From Candidatus Freyarchaeota archaeon (GTDB lineage: Archaea; Asgardarchaeota; Jordiarchaeia; Jordiarchaeales; Jordiarchaeaceae): a stretch of DNA of 64,000 nucleotides. Below are positions 53,796-62,969 of this stretch, piece after piece (the stretch's first letter is position 1; each line of letters starts with the position of its first letter). Where the stretch lies: assembly GCA_030587365.1 (NCBI GenBank), contig JAUQZE010000024.1, positions 45,165 to 109,164 of the forward strand, read 5' to 3'. Made by a program: the position numbers and the translations under genes. The notes under the pieces were generated by a model. That model was not told where the DNA came from. It saw only the letters and a program-made list of their open reading frames with translations, and did not search any database.

Positions 53796-54755
53796 TTAGA
53801 TGGGGTAGGCTCCGCAGGTTCTACAATAGGTGGCGTCTGTTGGAACGTTGGAGTTGCATTTGGGGCAGATTTTTCCTTCTGTGTTTGTGGCTGAGGGTAC
53901 TCCTATCTCGGAGCGGTATATCTCATAGTAGGTTAAGTGTTCCTTATCCCTGATCTCAACATGGTCTTCTTGCAAGATCTTTTGCCTTTTTTCCTCAAAT
54001 TCTGTATTAGAAATTAACTCGCCGAATAGTTGGGGTAGGTAAGCTGTTCCGGAGCCCTGCTCTATGGGGGTTTTCACTCTCCAGACGATGTTTTGTGGCA
54101 GGACTCCCTCGAAGGCTTTTCTTAGAATCCATTTTCCAATCACGCCATTGTTTTCTTTATGAACTTTTAGTTCGGGGTCTATCTGCTTTGCGAAGGACTG
54201 GAAGTCCTCATCCAAGTATGGTAGCTTGGCCTCCATGTTAAGATGAAATGCAATATCCCTTGATGAGAAACGCATATTTTTCCACATTTTTTGTAGTTCA
54301 CGTTCCAGCTCTTTTTTGGAATAGTTGAAAAAGAAGCTGTAGCCTGCGAAGAGTTCGTCAGCTCCGTCTCCGGTGAGTATTGTGTTGACTCCCGCTTCCT
54401 TTGCCTCTTCTAAGCCCACTAGGATAACCACGCTGTTCCGTATCTCCATGGGGTCGAAAGAATTCATCACACGAATAACGGTGGGAAGCTCCGCGTAAAT
54501 CTCATCCATGCTCAGGTTGTGGATGATGTGTTCTAGTTTCAACTTTCCGGCAATCTGTTTCGCGTACTCGACATCTGGTGAGCGTGCTTCTTCGAAAGCC
54601 ACCGTGAAAGCCTTTAGCTTCCGGTATCTGGATGCGAGTGTTGCGATTATGGAGGTGTCTAGCCCTCCTGAAAGCAGTATGCCCTCAGCGAGGTTCCTCT
54701 TTACGGATTCTTCCAGTAAACGTCTGAGCTCGGCACAAGTTTTTTTAATATCCAA
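53796..54755 (-). CDS. asparagine-synthetase-like ATP pyrophosphatase with zinc ribbon
   Basis: A 319-residue protein with only the synthetase half of AsnB: PP-loop LLSGGLDTSIIA (about 27-38), LTGDGADELFAGY (about 128-140) and MEAKLPYLDEDF (about 180). The N-terminal glutaminase domain is missing. A zinc ribbon (CPKCNS, CRTCGA) ends the protein. It probably adenylates an acid and uses ammonia or another amine; the acceptor is unknown. It starts with TTG, six bases after AAGGTGG. Confidence 0.87.
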   Translation of the reverse strand: MDIKKTCAELRRLLEESVKRNLAEGILLSGGLDTSIIATLASRYRKLKAFTVAFEEARSPDVEYAKQIAGKLKLEHIIHNLSMDEIYAELPTVIRVMNSFDPMEIRNSVVILVGLEEAKEAGVNTILTGDGADELFAGYSFFFNYSKKELERELQKMWKNMRFSSRDIAFHLNMEAKLPYLDEDFQSFAKQIDPELKVHKENNGVIGKWILRKAFEGVLPQNIVWRVKTPIEQGSGTAYLPQLFGELISNTEFEEKRQKILQEDHVEIRDKEHLTYYEIYRSEIGVPSATNTEGKICPKCNSNVPTDATYCRTCGAYPI

Positions 54756-54869
54756 CTCCTGCCACCTTAAAGGATATTTATTTATTAATACATTGCTGAA
54801 CTTAACAATTTTTTCATTTTGTTAGAAGATTACTTTTAGGCTTTGAATTCCGGAAAGTTTTGAAAGCCC

Positions 54870-54928
54870 TCTATGCCCGATGAGAAAACGGGACCCGCTT
54901 CGGTTAGAATTACCACCTTTACTGCTAC
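54870..54928 (-). pseudogene. fragment of enoyl-CoA hydratase gene
   Basis: CTATGCCCGATGAGAAAACG and what follows match the intact hydratase gene near 52235-52300 with scattered changes. It lies upstream of the second membrane-family copy in the same order as the intact pair, so a segment with both was duplicated. Confidence 0.75.
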
Positions 54929-55055
54929 GGAAATATTTGCTTTTAGTTCATTATTTGTTTTTGAAAAAGCTTAATGAAAGAAACCAAGGGTCGTGAAAAC
55001 TTGAAAAAAGGAGAAGAGAATTGAGGATTTGCATCTTGGAAATCTCTCCGGGGGA

Positions 55056-55780
55056 TTAAAAGTTTCGTGAGCCAAAGAAAACCGCAGCCCAAATTATGAA
55101 AGCCGATAATACTAGTACAAAGGCGATGAGTGTGAATATTCCTCCGGCTATTCGTAAGAGCCAATCTAGGATGTATGGGAAGAAAAAACAGCCACCTATG
55201 ATGCTAAGTGTTCCTGCGGCTGCGGCGGCCGAAGGGCGGGTAGTACTTCCACGTACAACTCTACTAGTCACACCAAGCAGAATGAAGGAAACACCGAGTA
55301 TAATCATACCTATCCAGATAAAGAGATAATTCGGCTCAGAAGCAAAGAGTGTTAATGGCGTACCTAGTATATTTCCCAGAATTAGAAGTAGACTTCCAGC
55401 TGTGCCTCCAATGATTCCGAATATGAGACCCACCACTCCCATTGCTCCTCCACCCGCCTGGTACATACCGTAGAAACCTACACCGGTTAGAACGCCGCTC
55501 ATGAAAAGAAGTACGGCTAAAATCAGCGAAAAATCAAAGAAAAGTCCAGATGAAGGCGTCAGAGTTCGACTACATATTTGTCTAAATATAAATTTAGCGG
55601 GTTTGTCTACAAAATACTAATGTTTAAAATGGTATATAGGCCTCCACCAGAAAAAAGAAACACATTTGATATCTCAGCTATGTAAAGCATATCTACTATG
55701 CTCCATACTATCCCTATGCCTCCTGTTATGCTTCCAATTATTGCGCCAACTGTTCCAGTTAGTAGTGCACCTCTAGCCAA
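55056..55780 (-). pseudogene. polytopic membrane protein, family M copy 2, frameshifted
   Basis: The N-terminal part begins at a TTG at 55780 (LARGALLTGTVGAIIGSI) after GAGAGGTGATAAGGG and stops at 55607. The rest (SSGLFFDFSLILAVLLFMSG, then VGFYGMYQAGGGAMGVVGL and onward to 55056) continues in another frame after a one-base shift near 55605. All the conserved helices of the family can be read, so the break may be recent, or a sequencing error. Confidence 0.75.
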
Positions 55781-55852
55781 TTCCCTTATCACCTCTCTCC
55801 TAATATTTTGCCTTTCCATCTCACAGTTCGACGGCTCCTTCTATCATTTTGG

Positions 55853-56071
55853 CTACACTAATCCAAGAATCTTTTTCAGTAGGCTTAATACGTTATTAAC
55901 TATGCTGCTTATCGTACTTTTCATGAACCATAGTGGGTCTGGTTTGCTCGTAAGCGTCTTTATATTGTTAAGTAAATCCAAGGTGTTAGCGATGTTCCAT
56001 AGATGCCAGAAGAATAGAACGCTTACAGCCAACATAGCAATCAGAGAAATTTTTAACCATTTGGAATTCAT
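55853..56071 (-). CDS. small single-helix membrane protein
   Basis: A 72-residue protein: MNSKWLKISLIAMLAVSVLF starts a transmembrane helix, followed by an amphipathic tail. Its start resembles the TNTKWLKIIVGVLAV part of the next upstream gene (56076), so they are paralogues. Function unknown. Confidence 0.5.
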   Translation of the reverse strand: MNSKWLKISLIAMLAVSVLFFWHLWNIANTLDLLNNIKTLTSKPDPLWFMKSTISSIVNNVLSLLKKILGLV

Positions 56072-56075
56072 AATC

Positions 56076-56381
56076 TCATCTCCTAAATAATGCCAAATAT
56101 GTTTTTGAAAAGTTGTTCAATAGTTCTGTTAGTTGTTTTGTAAGCCAATCCCAGACACTCGGATAGTAGGGTATATTCAGTAGCGAAGCGATATACGAAT
56201 ATGCCATATTTGTAAATGCGTCATTGAAACTGTTTACGACTTGCCAACAGACATAAAATCCTAAGATGACTGCTAGAACACCGACGATAATTTTTAGCCA
56301 TTTAGTATTCGTCTTATGTGTAATTACGGACCAATGGCACCGCCGATAGCAGCACCGACGCACAAGACCATCGGGAACCAA
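56076..56381 (-). CDS. small membrane protein, paralogue of downstream gene
   Basis: Reads to 101 residues, but the first 18 overlap the preceding gene in another frame; the real protein probably covers TNTKWLKIIVGVLAVILGFY onward from a poorly marked start. One transmembrane helix, then an amphipathic C-terminus with PSVWDWLTKQLTELL. Part of a three-gene cluster (55853-56578). Function unknown. Confidence 0.45.
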   Translation of the reverse strand: MVPDGLVRRCCYRRCHWSVITHKTNTKWLKIIVGVLAVILGFYVCWQVVNSFNDAFTNMAYSYIASLLNIPYYPSVWDWLTKQLTELLNNFSKTYLALFRR

Positions 56382-56578
56382 GCAACCATATAAGCTCCTT
56401 CTGATATGAACCAGATAGCAAAGTCAAATAAGCAGATTGGAACTTTAGCGTATGTTGTTGTTGCCACACTGACTTTGGCGTCAATACCGCCTAATATTTT
56501 TCCAGTACTAGTTACTGGTCCAAAGCCAACGCAACTAAAGAACTTGTTGAACCCTAAAATGAACCCTATAATGTACAT
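56324..56578 (-). CDS. small two-helix membrane protein, first of cluster
   Basis: Taken from an ATG at 56578 with GGTGG four bases upstream; a TATA-like AAAAATTTAAATG lies about 50 bases further upstream. About 84 residues: MYIIGFILGFNKFFSCVGFG, a middle GGIDAKVSVATT loop and a hydrophobic C-terminus with GAAIGGAIGP. The longer frame to 56713 is hydrophobic but lacks a start signal. Unknown family. Confidence 0.5.
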   Translation of the reverse strand: MYIIGFILGFNKFFSCVGFGPVTSTGKILGGIDAKVSVATTTYAKVPICLFDFAIWFISEGAYMVAWFPMVLCVGAAIGGAIGP

Positions 56579-56749
56579 CTTCCACCATCTGAAAGTATAC
56601 ATCAAAGGGATAGGAATTAACTTGAAACATTTAAATTTTTGATTCTTGAAAGTCGAGTCGTTTAGAGAAAACCAAAGAAATAATAATTCAGACGACAATA
56701 AGATTACAAGCACATTTTGAAAATCCCATTTTGAGAGGTGTATAATGAT

Positions 56750-58528
56750 TTGAATATTTCCGGAGGAGATTTACTTCTAAGGTGTATAGCCCAAGAGAAG
56801 GTTCGCTACATATTCGGAATCGTTGGAGGACAATGGCTACCCTTCATGGATGCACTATACAGAGAGGGAAAAAACCTAGGCATAGAATACATAGGAACCA
56901 GACACGAACAATCAGCCGCACACATGGCAGACGCCTACGCTCGCCTCACCGGCATTCCAGGAGTATGCTTGGGAACCGTGGGCCCTGGAGCAGTCGACTT
57001 AGTACCCGGAGTGTACCCTGCATACGCGGACAGCATCCCGATGGTAATACTGACTGTACAAAACCAGACTTGGAAATCCTACCCTGACCACGGGTCTACC
57101 CAGGGATTGGACCAGCTTGAACTATTCAAGGGAGTGGTGAAATGGAACGCCGTGATTTCCCACTGGAAGAGGATACCGGAACTGGTGCGACAGGCATTCC
57201 GCAACGCAACCGCTGGTCAACCGGGACCCGTGCACCTCGACATCCCCGTAAACATACTGTTTGAGACCGGCCCTGAAGAAAGTGTGCGCATCGTCCCGGC
57301 GGAAAGATATCGGGCGACAAAACCCCCTGTGGGAAATCCGGAGCTGGTGAAACAGGCCGCAAAAATGCTCGTGGAGGCAAAGTTTCCCCTGATCCACCCC
57401 GGTGGAGGGGTGATGCGGTCAAGGGCCAGCAAGGAAATCGCGGAGCTCGCCGAACATTTGGGAGCGGCGGTAACCGGAACCGTGTGCGCCCGAGACGCCT
57501 TACCCAACGACCACCCACTATACTTTGCAGCCGCCACGTACGGAGCACTAACCGCCCAGACGCAGGCAGACACTGTACTGGTGGTGGGAAGCAGCCTGTG
57601 TGATTATGATTTTTGGGGTCAACCCCCTGCATGGAAGACTCCTGAGGAACAGAAATTCATCCAGATAGACATCGATTCCCAGATGCTAGGAGTAAACCGA
57701 GACGTGGATGTTGCCATCGTGGGAGACGCTAAAGCCACTCTGAGGGCGATAATAGACGAAGTCAAAAAAATGACGAACAAGAGGCCCCCCAATCCCAACA
57801 TACAGGCCTGCAGGCAGGTCGCAGAAATGCAAACGGCAGGACTGAAGGATTTTGCAGAATCGGATGTGAAACCCATCCACCCCTTGAGAGTAATCAAAGA
57901 GGTTAGGGAATTCTTCCCCAAAAACGCGATAAGCATCATAGACGGAGGGAACACTGCCCTGTGGTACACTTACCTGAACAAAATATATGAACCTGGAACA
58001 TTCCTCCAAGCTGCGGACTCAGGACACCTGGGGGTAGGACTACCCTACGCTATAGCTGCGAAGCTCACGGAACCCAAAAGACCAGTGTACGCCATATGCG
58101 GAGACGGCTCCTTCATGCTGCAAATTCATGAGCTTGAAACCGCTGCCAGACTGAGAGTACCAATAGTAGTCATCGTAAACGACGACCGTCAGTGGGGAAT
58201 GATAAAGGGCGGACAGAAAGCCAGCTTCGGAGAAAGATACATAGGAGTTGACTTCACCGACGTAAGATACGACCTAGTGGCTCAAGCCATGGGATGCTAC
58301 GGAGAGAGAGTGGAAGAACCAGGGGAGATTCGACCAGCCCTACAAAGAGCGGTAAAATCAAACAAACCCGCCGTATTAGACATAGTAATAGACCAGGAAG
58401 CGAATCTCTCACCGCCAGAGCTGGGAATGATTCTTTCAATATGGCTGGAAGGGGTTGAACCACCCAAAGTCGAAGAAGCAGCAGAAGAAAAACCTAAAGT
58501 CAGGGAAGGCTTGGAAGAAGCAGCATAA
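56750..58528 (+). CDS. thiamine-diphosphate-dependent enzyme (acetolactate-synthase-like)
   Basis: About 592 residues from a TTG at 56750, nine bases after GAGGTG. Three-domain layout: pyrimidine-binding domain with the activating Glu in GTRHEQSAAHMADAYAR (about 50), central domain (about 190-330) and PP-binding domain with ICGDGSFMLQIHELETA and VNDDRQWGMIKG (about 460-495). It binds ThDP and Mg and could be acetolactate synthase, benzoylformate decarboxylase-like or oxalyl-CoA-type; the regulatory subunit of acetolactate synthase is not nearby. The C-terminal 30 residues are a charged extra tail. The GC-rich codon use differs from nearby membrane genes. Confidence 0.9.
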   Translation: MNISGGDLLLRCIAQEKVRYIFGIVGGQWLPFMDALYREGKNLGIEYIGTRHEQSAAHMADAYARLTGIPGVCLGTVGPGAVDLVPGVYPAYADSIPMVILTVQNQTWKSYPDHGSTQGLDQLELFKGVVKWNAVISHWKRIPELVRQAFRNATAGQPGPVHLDIPVNILFETGPEESVRIVPAERYRATKPPVGNPELVKQAAKMLVEAKFPLIHPGGGVMRSRASKEIAELAEHLGAAVTGTVCARDALPNDHPLYFAAATYGALTAQTQADTVLVVGSSLCDYDFWGQPPAWKTPEEQKFIQIDIDSQMLGVNRDVDVAIVGDAKATLRAIIDEVKKMTNKRPPNPNIQACRQVAEMQTAGLKDFAESDVKPIHPLRVIKEVREFFPKNAISIIDGGNTALWYTYLNKIYEPGTFLQAADSGHLGVGLPYAIAAKLTEPKRPVYAICGDGSFMLQIHELETAARLRVPIVVIVNDDRQWGMIKGGQKASFGERYIGVDFTDVRYDLVAQAMGCYGERVEEPGEIRPALQRAVKSNKPAVLDIVIDQEANLSPPELGMILSIWLEGVEPPKVEEAAEEKPKVREGLEEAA

Positions 58529-58529
58529 A

Positions 58530-58572
58530 ACCAACTTAATTTTCAACCATTTCTTTTTTTAATTTTTTTTGT
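58530..58572 (+). terminator. T-rich terminator
   Basis: A pyrimidine-rich stretch after the ThDP-enzyme stop with runs of seven to eight T (ATTTCTTTTTTTAATTTTTT), a typical archaeal poly-T end. Confidence 0.5.
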
Positions 58573-58658
58573 GTTACCTGTGCCGCTTTTGTTCCATACG
58601 CCGGGAAATTGTCTAACACATTGTCCGGCTTTAATTGAGAGGAAGCTCGTATCGTAGA

Positions 58659-59108
58659 TTAGGGTTTTTTGGTGGGCTTCGATTTTTTCTTCCGTGGTTT
58701 TTTTCTAACTTCTGAACTGCTTTTGCGTTTTCTGGTTTTATTTTTGATTTCTTGGCGTGCGGTGTCTGCGTATTTTTCGAAATCGTCTGCGTAATTTTTT
58801 GCTATGGTTGATAGTTTGACCAGGGTAAAGCCTACACTCTGTTTGGTTTGTACAGCCATCAGCATTTTTTCAGAAGTGCACATTACTATTACGGAGCGGG
58901 GTTTCGCTGTTAATGTAATATTTGATCCAATGGTTAATCCTGGAAAGCTTGATTTAAAAAGCAGGATTTTCTGTTCAACATCGCTTGGCAAGTCCGAGTA
59001 CAGTATATCGCCCTCTTTTGTTATGAGAGCTAATCCCCTTTCGTCTAACGGGCCGAGGGAGGCTAACTCCAACTTTAATCTATCAATAAGATCTACCTTT
59101 TCAGACAT
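58659..59108 (-). CDS. roadblock-like protein with basic tail
   Basis: A 149-residue protein. Residues 1-105 show a roadblock/LC7-like pattern (LASLGPLDERGLALITKEGD, ILYSDLP, MCTSEKMLMAVQTKQSVG). Residues 110-149 are a lysine/arginine-rich tail that could bind nucleic acid or membrane. GGAGGGG precedes the ATG. It is a lone gene divergent from the acyl-CoA dehydrogenase. Confidence 0.6.
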   Translation of the reverse strand: MSEKVDLIDRLKLELASLGPLDERGLALITKEGDILYSDLPSDVEQKILLFKSSFPGLTIGSNITLTAKPRSVIVMCTSEKMLMAVQTKQSVGFTLVKLSTIAKNYADDFEKYADTARQEIKNKTRKRKSSSEVRKKPRKKKSKPTKKP

Positions 59109-59363
59109 TTTAACCCCTCCAAGGTTTTTGAAGGATACGAGTTTAAATTAATAGGTTTTCTCCCAGAGGTATCTAAGTTCAACCGTCCTTCCCTACTAGT
59201 CATTTATTCGTAATTACAAATACGAATATATATTATATAGGAGATATAAATTTAAATTTTGTTCATCCGTTTGATTGAATTGATAGAGATGATTATCAAC
59301 CAACACCGCCATTTTTTGGATGAAAAACTTCGACAATTTCCATACTCAAAAATTTTTGCAGAT

Positions 59364-59379
59364 AAAATATAAATATATA
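59364..59379 (+). promoter_or_regulatory. TATA-type promoter of acyl-CoA dehydrogenase gene
   Basis: AAAATATAAATATATA about 90 bases before the ATG at 59469, with a GATA-containing stretch upstream. Confidence 0.45.
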
Positions 59380-59468
59380 GTCTAGATTCTCGACTCATCT
59401 AGAAAAGTATCTTTGATCACTATCCATTCAACAGGGCACTAACGTCGTTTTTGAGGTGTTATCACAAA

Positions 59469-60626
59469 ATGGATTTTGACTTAAACGAAGAACAAGAAAT
59501 GGTAAGGCAAACCGTGAGAGAATTTGCAGAGAAGGAACTAACTCCGAGAGTCGAGGAGTTTGAAGAAAAGGGCGAGTTCCCATGGGAAGTCATCAACAAG
59601 GCAGCCGACCTCGGCTTCCTAGGAGCCATGATCCCACAGGAATACGGAGGATCAGGATTGGACAGCATCAGCGTAGCAATCCTTACAGAGGAACTCTCCA
59701 GAGCTTGGACTTCCGTAGGAACAATTATCCAAGTTCATAACGGGGTGTGCTGCTGGCCCCTGAACCGCTTTGGCACAGAGGAACAGAAAAGAAAATACTT
59801 ACCGAAACTGGCCAGAGGCGAAATGATAGGAGCTTTCTCACTAACAGAAATGGAAGCGGGATCAGATGCCTCAAATATAAGAACCAAAGCGGTGCTCGAC
59901 GGCGATGAATGGGTAATAAACGGACGCAAACAATGGATATCCAACGGCCTCGTAGCCGGAGTTTACCTAGTCTTCGCCGTAACCGAAGGAGTCGAACTTA
60001 GCGACCCAAAAAAGAAACCAATAAGCATTCTAATAGTTGATAGAAACACGCCAGGTCTCAAGCCCGGTGAGCCAGAGAGAAAAATGGGGCAGCACTGCTC
60101 TGAAACCGCCAAATCTCTGACCTTCGAAGACTGCCGCGTTCCAAAAGAGAATGTACTGGGAAAAGTGGGCGAAGGATACAAGATAGGCATGATCACTCTC
60201 GACCAAGCCAGAATCGGCATGGCAGCCCAAGGCGTAGGCGTAGCCCAATCTGCTTTGGATGAGGCTCTGAAATACTCCCAGCAAAGGGTTCAATTCGGTC
60301 AACCCATAGCCAATTTCCAAGCGGTACAGTGGATGCTAGCCGAAATGGCTAAAGAAATAGAAGCAGCCCGCCTCTTGACCTACAAGGCGGCTTATCTTAA
60401 GGATAAAGGTGTAAGAATCTCCATGGAGGCGGCGATGGCAAAACTAGCGGGAGCAGAAATCGCTATGAAAGCTGCAAACCTATCCCTCCAGATTCACGGC
60501 GGATACGGATACACAAAAGACTTTCCCATAGAAAGAATATTTCGTGATGCAAGAATTATCAGCATATACGAGGGAACCAGCGAAGTACAGAAACTAAGAA
60601 TCGCAAGTGAACTACCGAAGAAATAA
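59469..60626 (+). CDS. acyl-CoA dehydrogenase
   Basis: About 385 residues from the ATG at 59469, which has GAGGTG 9-10 bases upstream; the longer frame from 59451 is less likely. It shows the full family: N-terminal helices, AFSLTEMEAGSDASNIRT (about 125) in the FAD/substrate domain, WISNG, and the catalytic base Glu in IYEGTSEVQ (about 368). It oxidises acyl-CoA to 2-enoyl-CoA with an electron-transfer flavoprotein, not found in this window. Chain length unknown. Confidence 0.94.
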   Translation: MDFDLNEEQEMVRQTVREFAEKELTPRVEEFEEKGEFPWEVINKAADLGFLGAMIPQEYGGSGLDSISVAILTEELSRAWTSVGTIIQVHNGVCCWPLNRFGTEEQKRKYLPKLARGEMIGAFSLTEMEAGSDASNIRTKAVLDGDEWVINGRKQWISNGLVAGVYLVFAVTEGVELSDPKKKPISILIVDRNTPGLKPGEPERKMGQHCSETAKSLTFEDCRVPKENVLGKVGEGYKIGMITLDQARIGMAAQGVGVAQSALDEALKYSQQRVQFGQPIANFQAVQWMLAEMAKEIEAARLLTYKAAYLKDKGVRISMEAAMAKLAGAEIAMKAANLSLQIHGGYGYTKDFPIERIFRDARIISIYEGTSEVQKLRIASELPKK

Positions 60627-60826
60627 AAAGCGTGTTAATATAAAGTTGCATCTTAGACTGATGAGTAAAGTCTAACTCCCTCATTATTTTTCTCTCGCCC
60701 AAAATCCTCATAAAAAGCAATAGGGAAATTGAAGCTGAGCATAGTTACAAGCTCCTAAATTTATTCACAGGGTGGTTAACAACTGGTAGTTAGAGGGGAT
60801 TTTCAAGGAAAGACTGGGTTAAAAGA

Positions 60827-61699
60827 TTACACTGCGGAAAACTTTGTCACCCGTCTTATCACAATAGTTATCAGAAATATTACAACACCTATAAGAACCA
60901 CCAACGGCCCTGGAGGTATGCTCTGCAGGGCGGTCACTTTCAAAAAGCTCGTTACTAAATCTAACTCCGGGAGTGGAGGCCAACCTCCAAAGTAGAGGAT
61001 CGTGTTCAAATAGCTGGATAATAAAATTCCCGAAAACGAACTAACCGCACCAAACACGGCGCTTAATGTGAAATATCGGGACATATTAGAACTTATAGTT
61101 TTTGCAGCTGCTGCGGGAGTTACCACCAGAAACCCGACCAATAAAGTTCCAGTGAATTTTATACCTATAGCCACTACAAGGGATACAAGCAAAAGATACA
61201 GAAGATTTATTCTACCAACTTTAACACCCTGTGAAATCGCAAGCTCTTCAGAAATTAGGCTCAGAATAGTTTTCTTGTAAATAGTCCTTGTAAGAGAAAT
61301 GACTACAATTGAAATAATCAATGCGATGATGGTGTCCACTAAACTTATTGTGGTTATGTCGCCAAAGAGAGCCTCAAGCAAGTCTGGTTCCGGTACAAGT
61401 AGTATTCCTATTGCTAAAGCCAGCGTGAATATCGTGCCTACGATGGTTTCGAAAGACAACTTCGTAGTTCTTCCTAATTGCCAAATTACAACCGCGGATC
61501 CGAAGAGGAAGGCGAACGCTCCCAAGAAAGGATTAAAATTAAACAGAAGCCCCAAAGCAAGCCCCGGCAAAGCAACATGCGATAAAGCATCACCAACCAG
61601 TGCCATCTTTTCCAGCACCATAATGGACCCTACATAACCCGCGGAGAGACCTACGAAAACTCCTAACAATAAACTGAAAATCAGTATTTCTATCAACAT
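60827..61699 (-). CDS. ABC transporter permease, zinc/manganese type
   Basis: About 290 residues with roughly eight transmembrane helices. GLSAGYVGSIMVLEKMALVG and DALSHVALPGLALG near residues 15-48 are the ABC-3 (ZnuB/MntB) signature. GGTGA lies five bases before the ATG at 61699. It directly follows the ATPase gene (61709) and forms the transporter with it. The substrate-binding protein gene is not in the window. Confidence 0.9.
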   Translation of the reverse strand: MLIEILIFSLLLGVFVGLSAGYVGSIMVLEKMALVGDALSHVALPGLALGLLFNFNPFLGAFAFLFGSAVVIWQLGRTTKLSFETIVGTIFTLALAIGILLVPEPDLLEALFGDITTISLVDTIIALIISIVVISLTRTIYKKTILSLISEELAISQGVKVGRINLLYLLLVSLVVAIGIKFTGTLLVGFLVVTPAAAAKTISSNMSRYFTLSAVFGAVSSFSGILLSSYLNTILYFGGWPPLPELDLVTSFLKVTALQSIPPGPLVVLIGVVIFLITIVIRRVTKFSAV

Positions 61700-61708
61700 G
61701 AAAATCAC

Positions 61709-62404
61709 CTATCCATAATCTGGTTCTCTTTCAAGGCACACGGGTTCACCAAAAATTAACTTCTGTGTATCTGGATTCGTTATTTCCTTCGATTCTCCGA
61801 AAAATGTGACACACTTATTCAAAACCAGCATATAATCTGAATATTCCCTAATAATGTGAATATCATGCGTTATTAGAAGAAGCGCGATTTCATTCTCCCT
61901 GGTAAGCCTCTTCAGCATCTGATAAATGGCTTCCTCACCACCAACATCCACGCCAGACGTAGGCTCATCAAACAACAAAACATTCGGTTTATCGATTATA
62001 GCCCACGCTATCAATACTCTTCGCAGCTGCCCACCAGACAAAACACTGAGACTCTTATTCATTATACTCCTGCTATCCAGCCCCACAGAATTAAGAGAAC
62101 TCTCCAAATTCGAAGAACTCCTAATCGATAAAAACTCTTTCACAGAAATCGGTATATCCTTTACAGAAAGAATCTGAGGCACATAACCTATTTTGACATG
62201 ATCACTCCACACAATTTTTCCAGTATGCGGAACCAAATTCAACAATACTCTAAATAACGTTGTCTTGCCGGCACCGTTGGGTCCCACTATAGCCAGAGTT
62301 GTACCCCTCTTAAGTTTAAAACTCACATTATCCAAAATCGTCTGATTCGCGAGTTCCACACTGACATTTGATACTTTCAAAAGATAGTCAGATTGACCTC
62401 CCAT
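61709..62404 (-). CDS. ABC transporter ATPase, zinc/manganese type
   Basis: About 231 residues: Walker A VGPNGAGKTTL (about 38-48), Q-loop with YVPQ, signature LSGGQLRRV (about 133) and Walker B VLLFDEPTSGVD (about 153-164), plus the His switch ITHD. Size and partner permease fit ZnuC/MntB-type metal importers. It is the first gene of a two-gene operon. An alternative TTG start lies five codons upstream. Confidence 0.93.
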   Translation of the reverse strand: MGGQSDYLLKVSNVSVELANQTILDNVSFKLKRGTTLAIVGPNGAGKTTLFRVLLNLVPHTGKIVWSDHVKIGYVPQILSVKDIPISVKEFLSIRSSSNLESSLNSVGLDSRSIMNKSLSVLSGGQLRRVLIAWAIIDKPNVLLFDEPTSGVDVGGEEAIYQMLKRLTRENEIALLLITHDIHIIREYSDYMLVLNKCVTFFGESKEITNPDTQKLIFGEPVCLEREPDYG

Positions 62405-62439
62405 AAACAAGGAATACAAAACCGAACTATTTAAGAATT

Positions 62440-62930
62440 TCCGAATACTATTTTTTTAATAATATTTTTTTTGAAAATTTTATTAGTACAGTAATATTTC
62501 TTCTGTGGAAGGACTTGCGTACATCTCCTAGACGACCAAAAAACAGTGTTTAGAGCTGCTTTACAGATTGAAAGCCGAGACAGGTATGAGAAGAAGGACA
62601 TTCTCCGCAACCTTTAGAGTGAAGCAGGAGGCTCTGTACTGCATGTCACGGAAACTCCTTTTTGATTCTAGAAAAAATTTCTCCAAATATTTGCCCTTTT
62701 TTAAGAGACGCAGATCATGTTCTGAAAGCCTTCAATGCAAAACCAAATCGCTTGCATAAATCGATAAATCCCTGGTGTTTTACACTTAAGTTTGAGCATG
62801 AGCCCCCAATCTTTTATCTTCATAGATTCCAATTTTCACAACCGCCAAACATTTGGTCCACAACCATAGAAACCTTAAAGACTCATCCTAAGCATATCGA
62901 GCTGCTGGAGAATGAAGCTTCTTAACAATA
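62440..62930. other. spacer with degraded coding-like sequence
   Basis: Overlapping short frames on the plus strand (62568-62759 and 62662-62925, and VHLLDDQKTVFRAALQIESR in a third) give protein-like strings that shift frames repeatedly. This suggests a decayed gene, but no family could be recognised. AT-rich DNA at 62440-62490 probably holds the promoter of the ABC operon. Confidence 0.3.
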
Positions 62931-62969
62931 AAAAAAGAGTGGATGGTTTGCCAACGTTAATTTGGGAGG

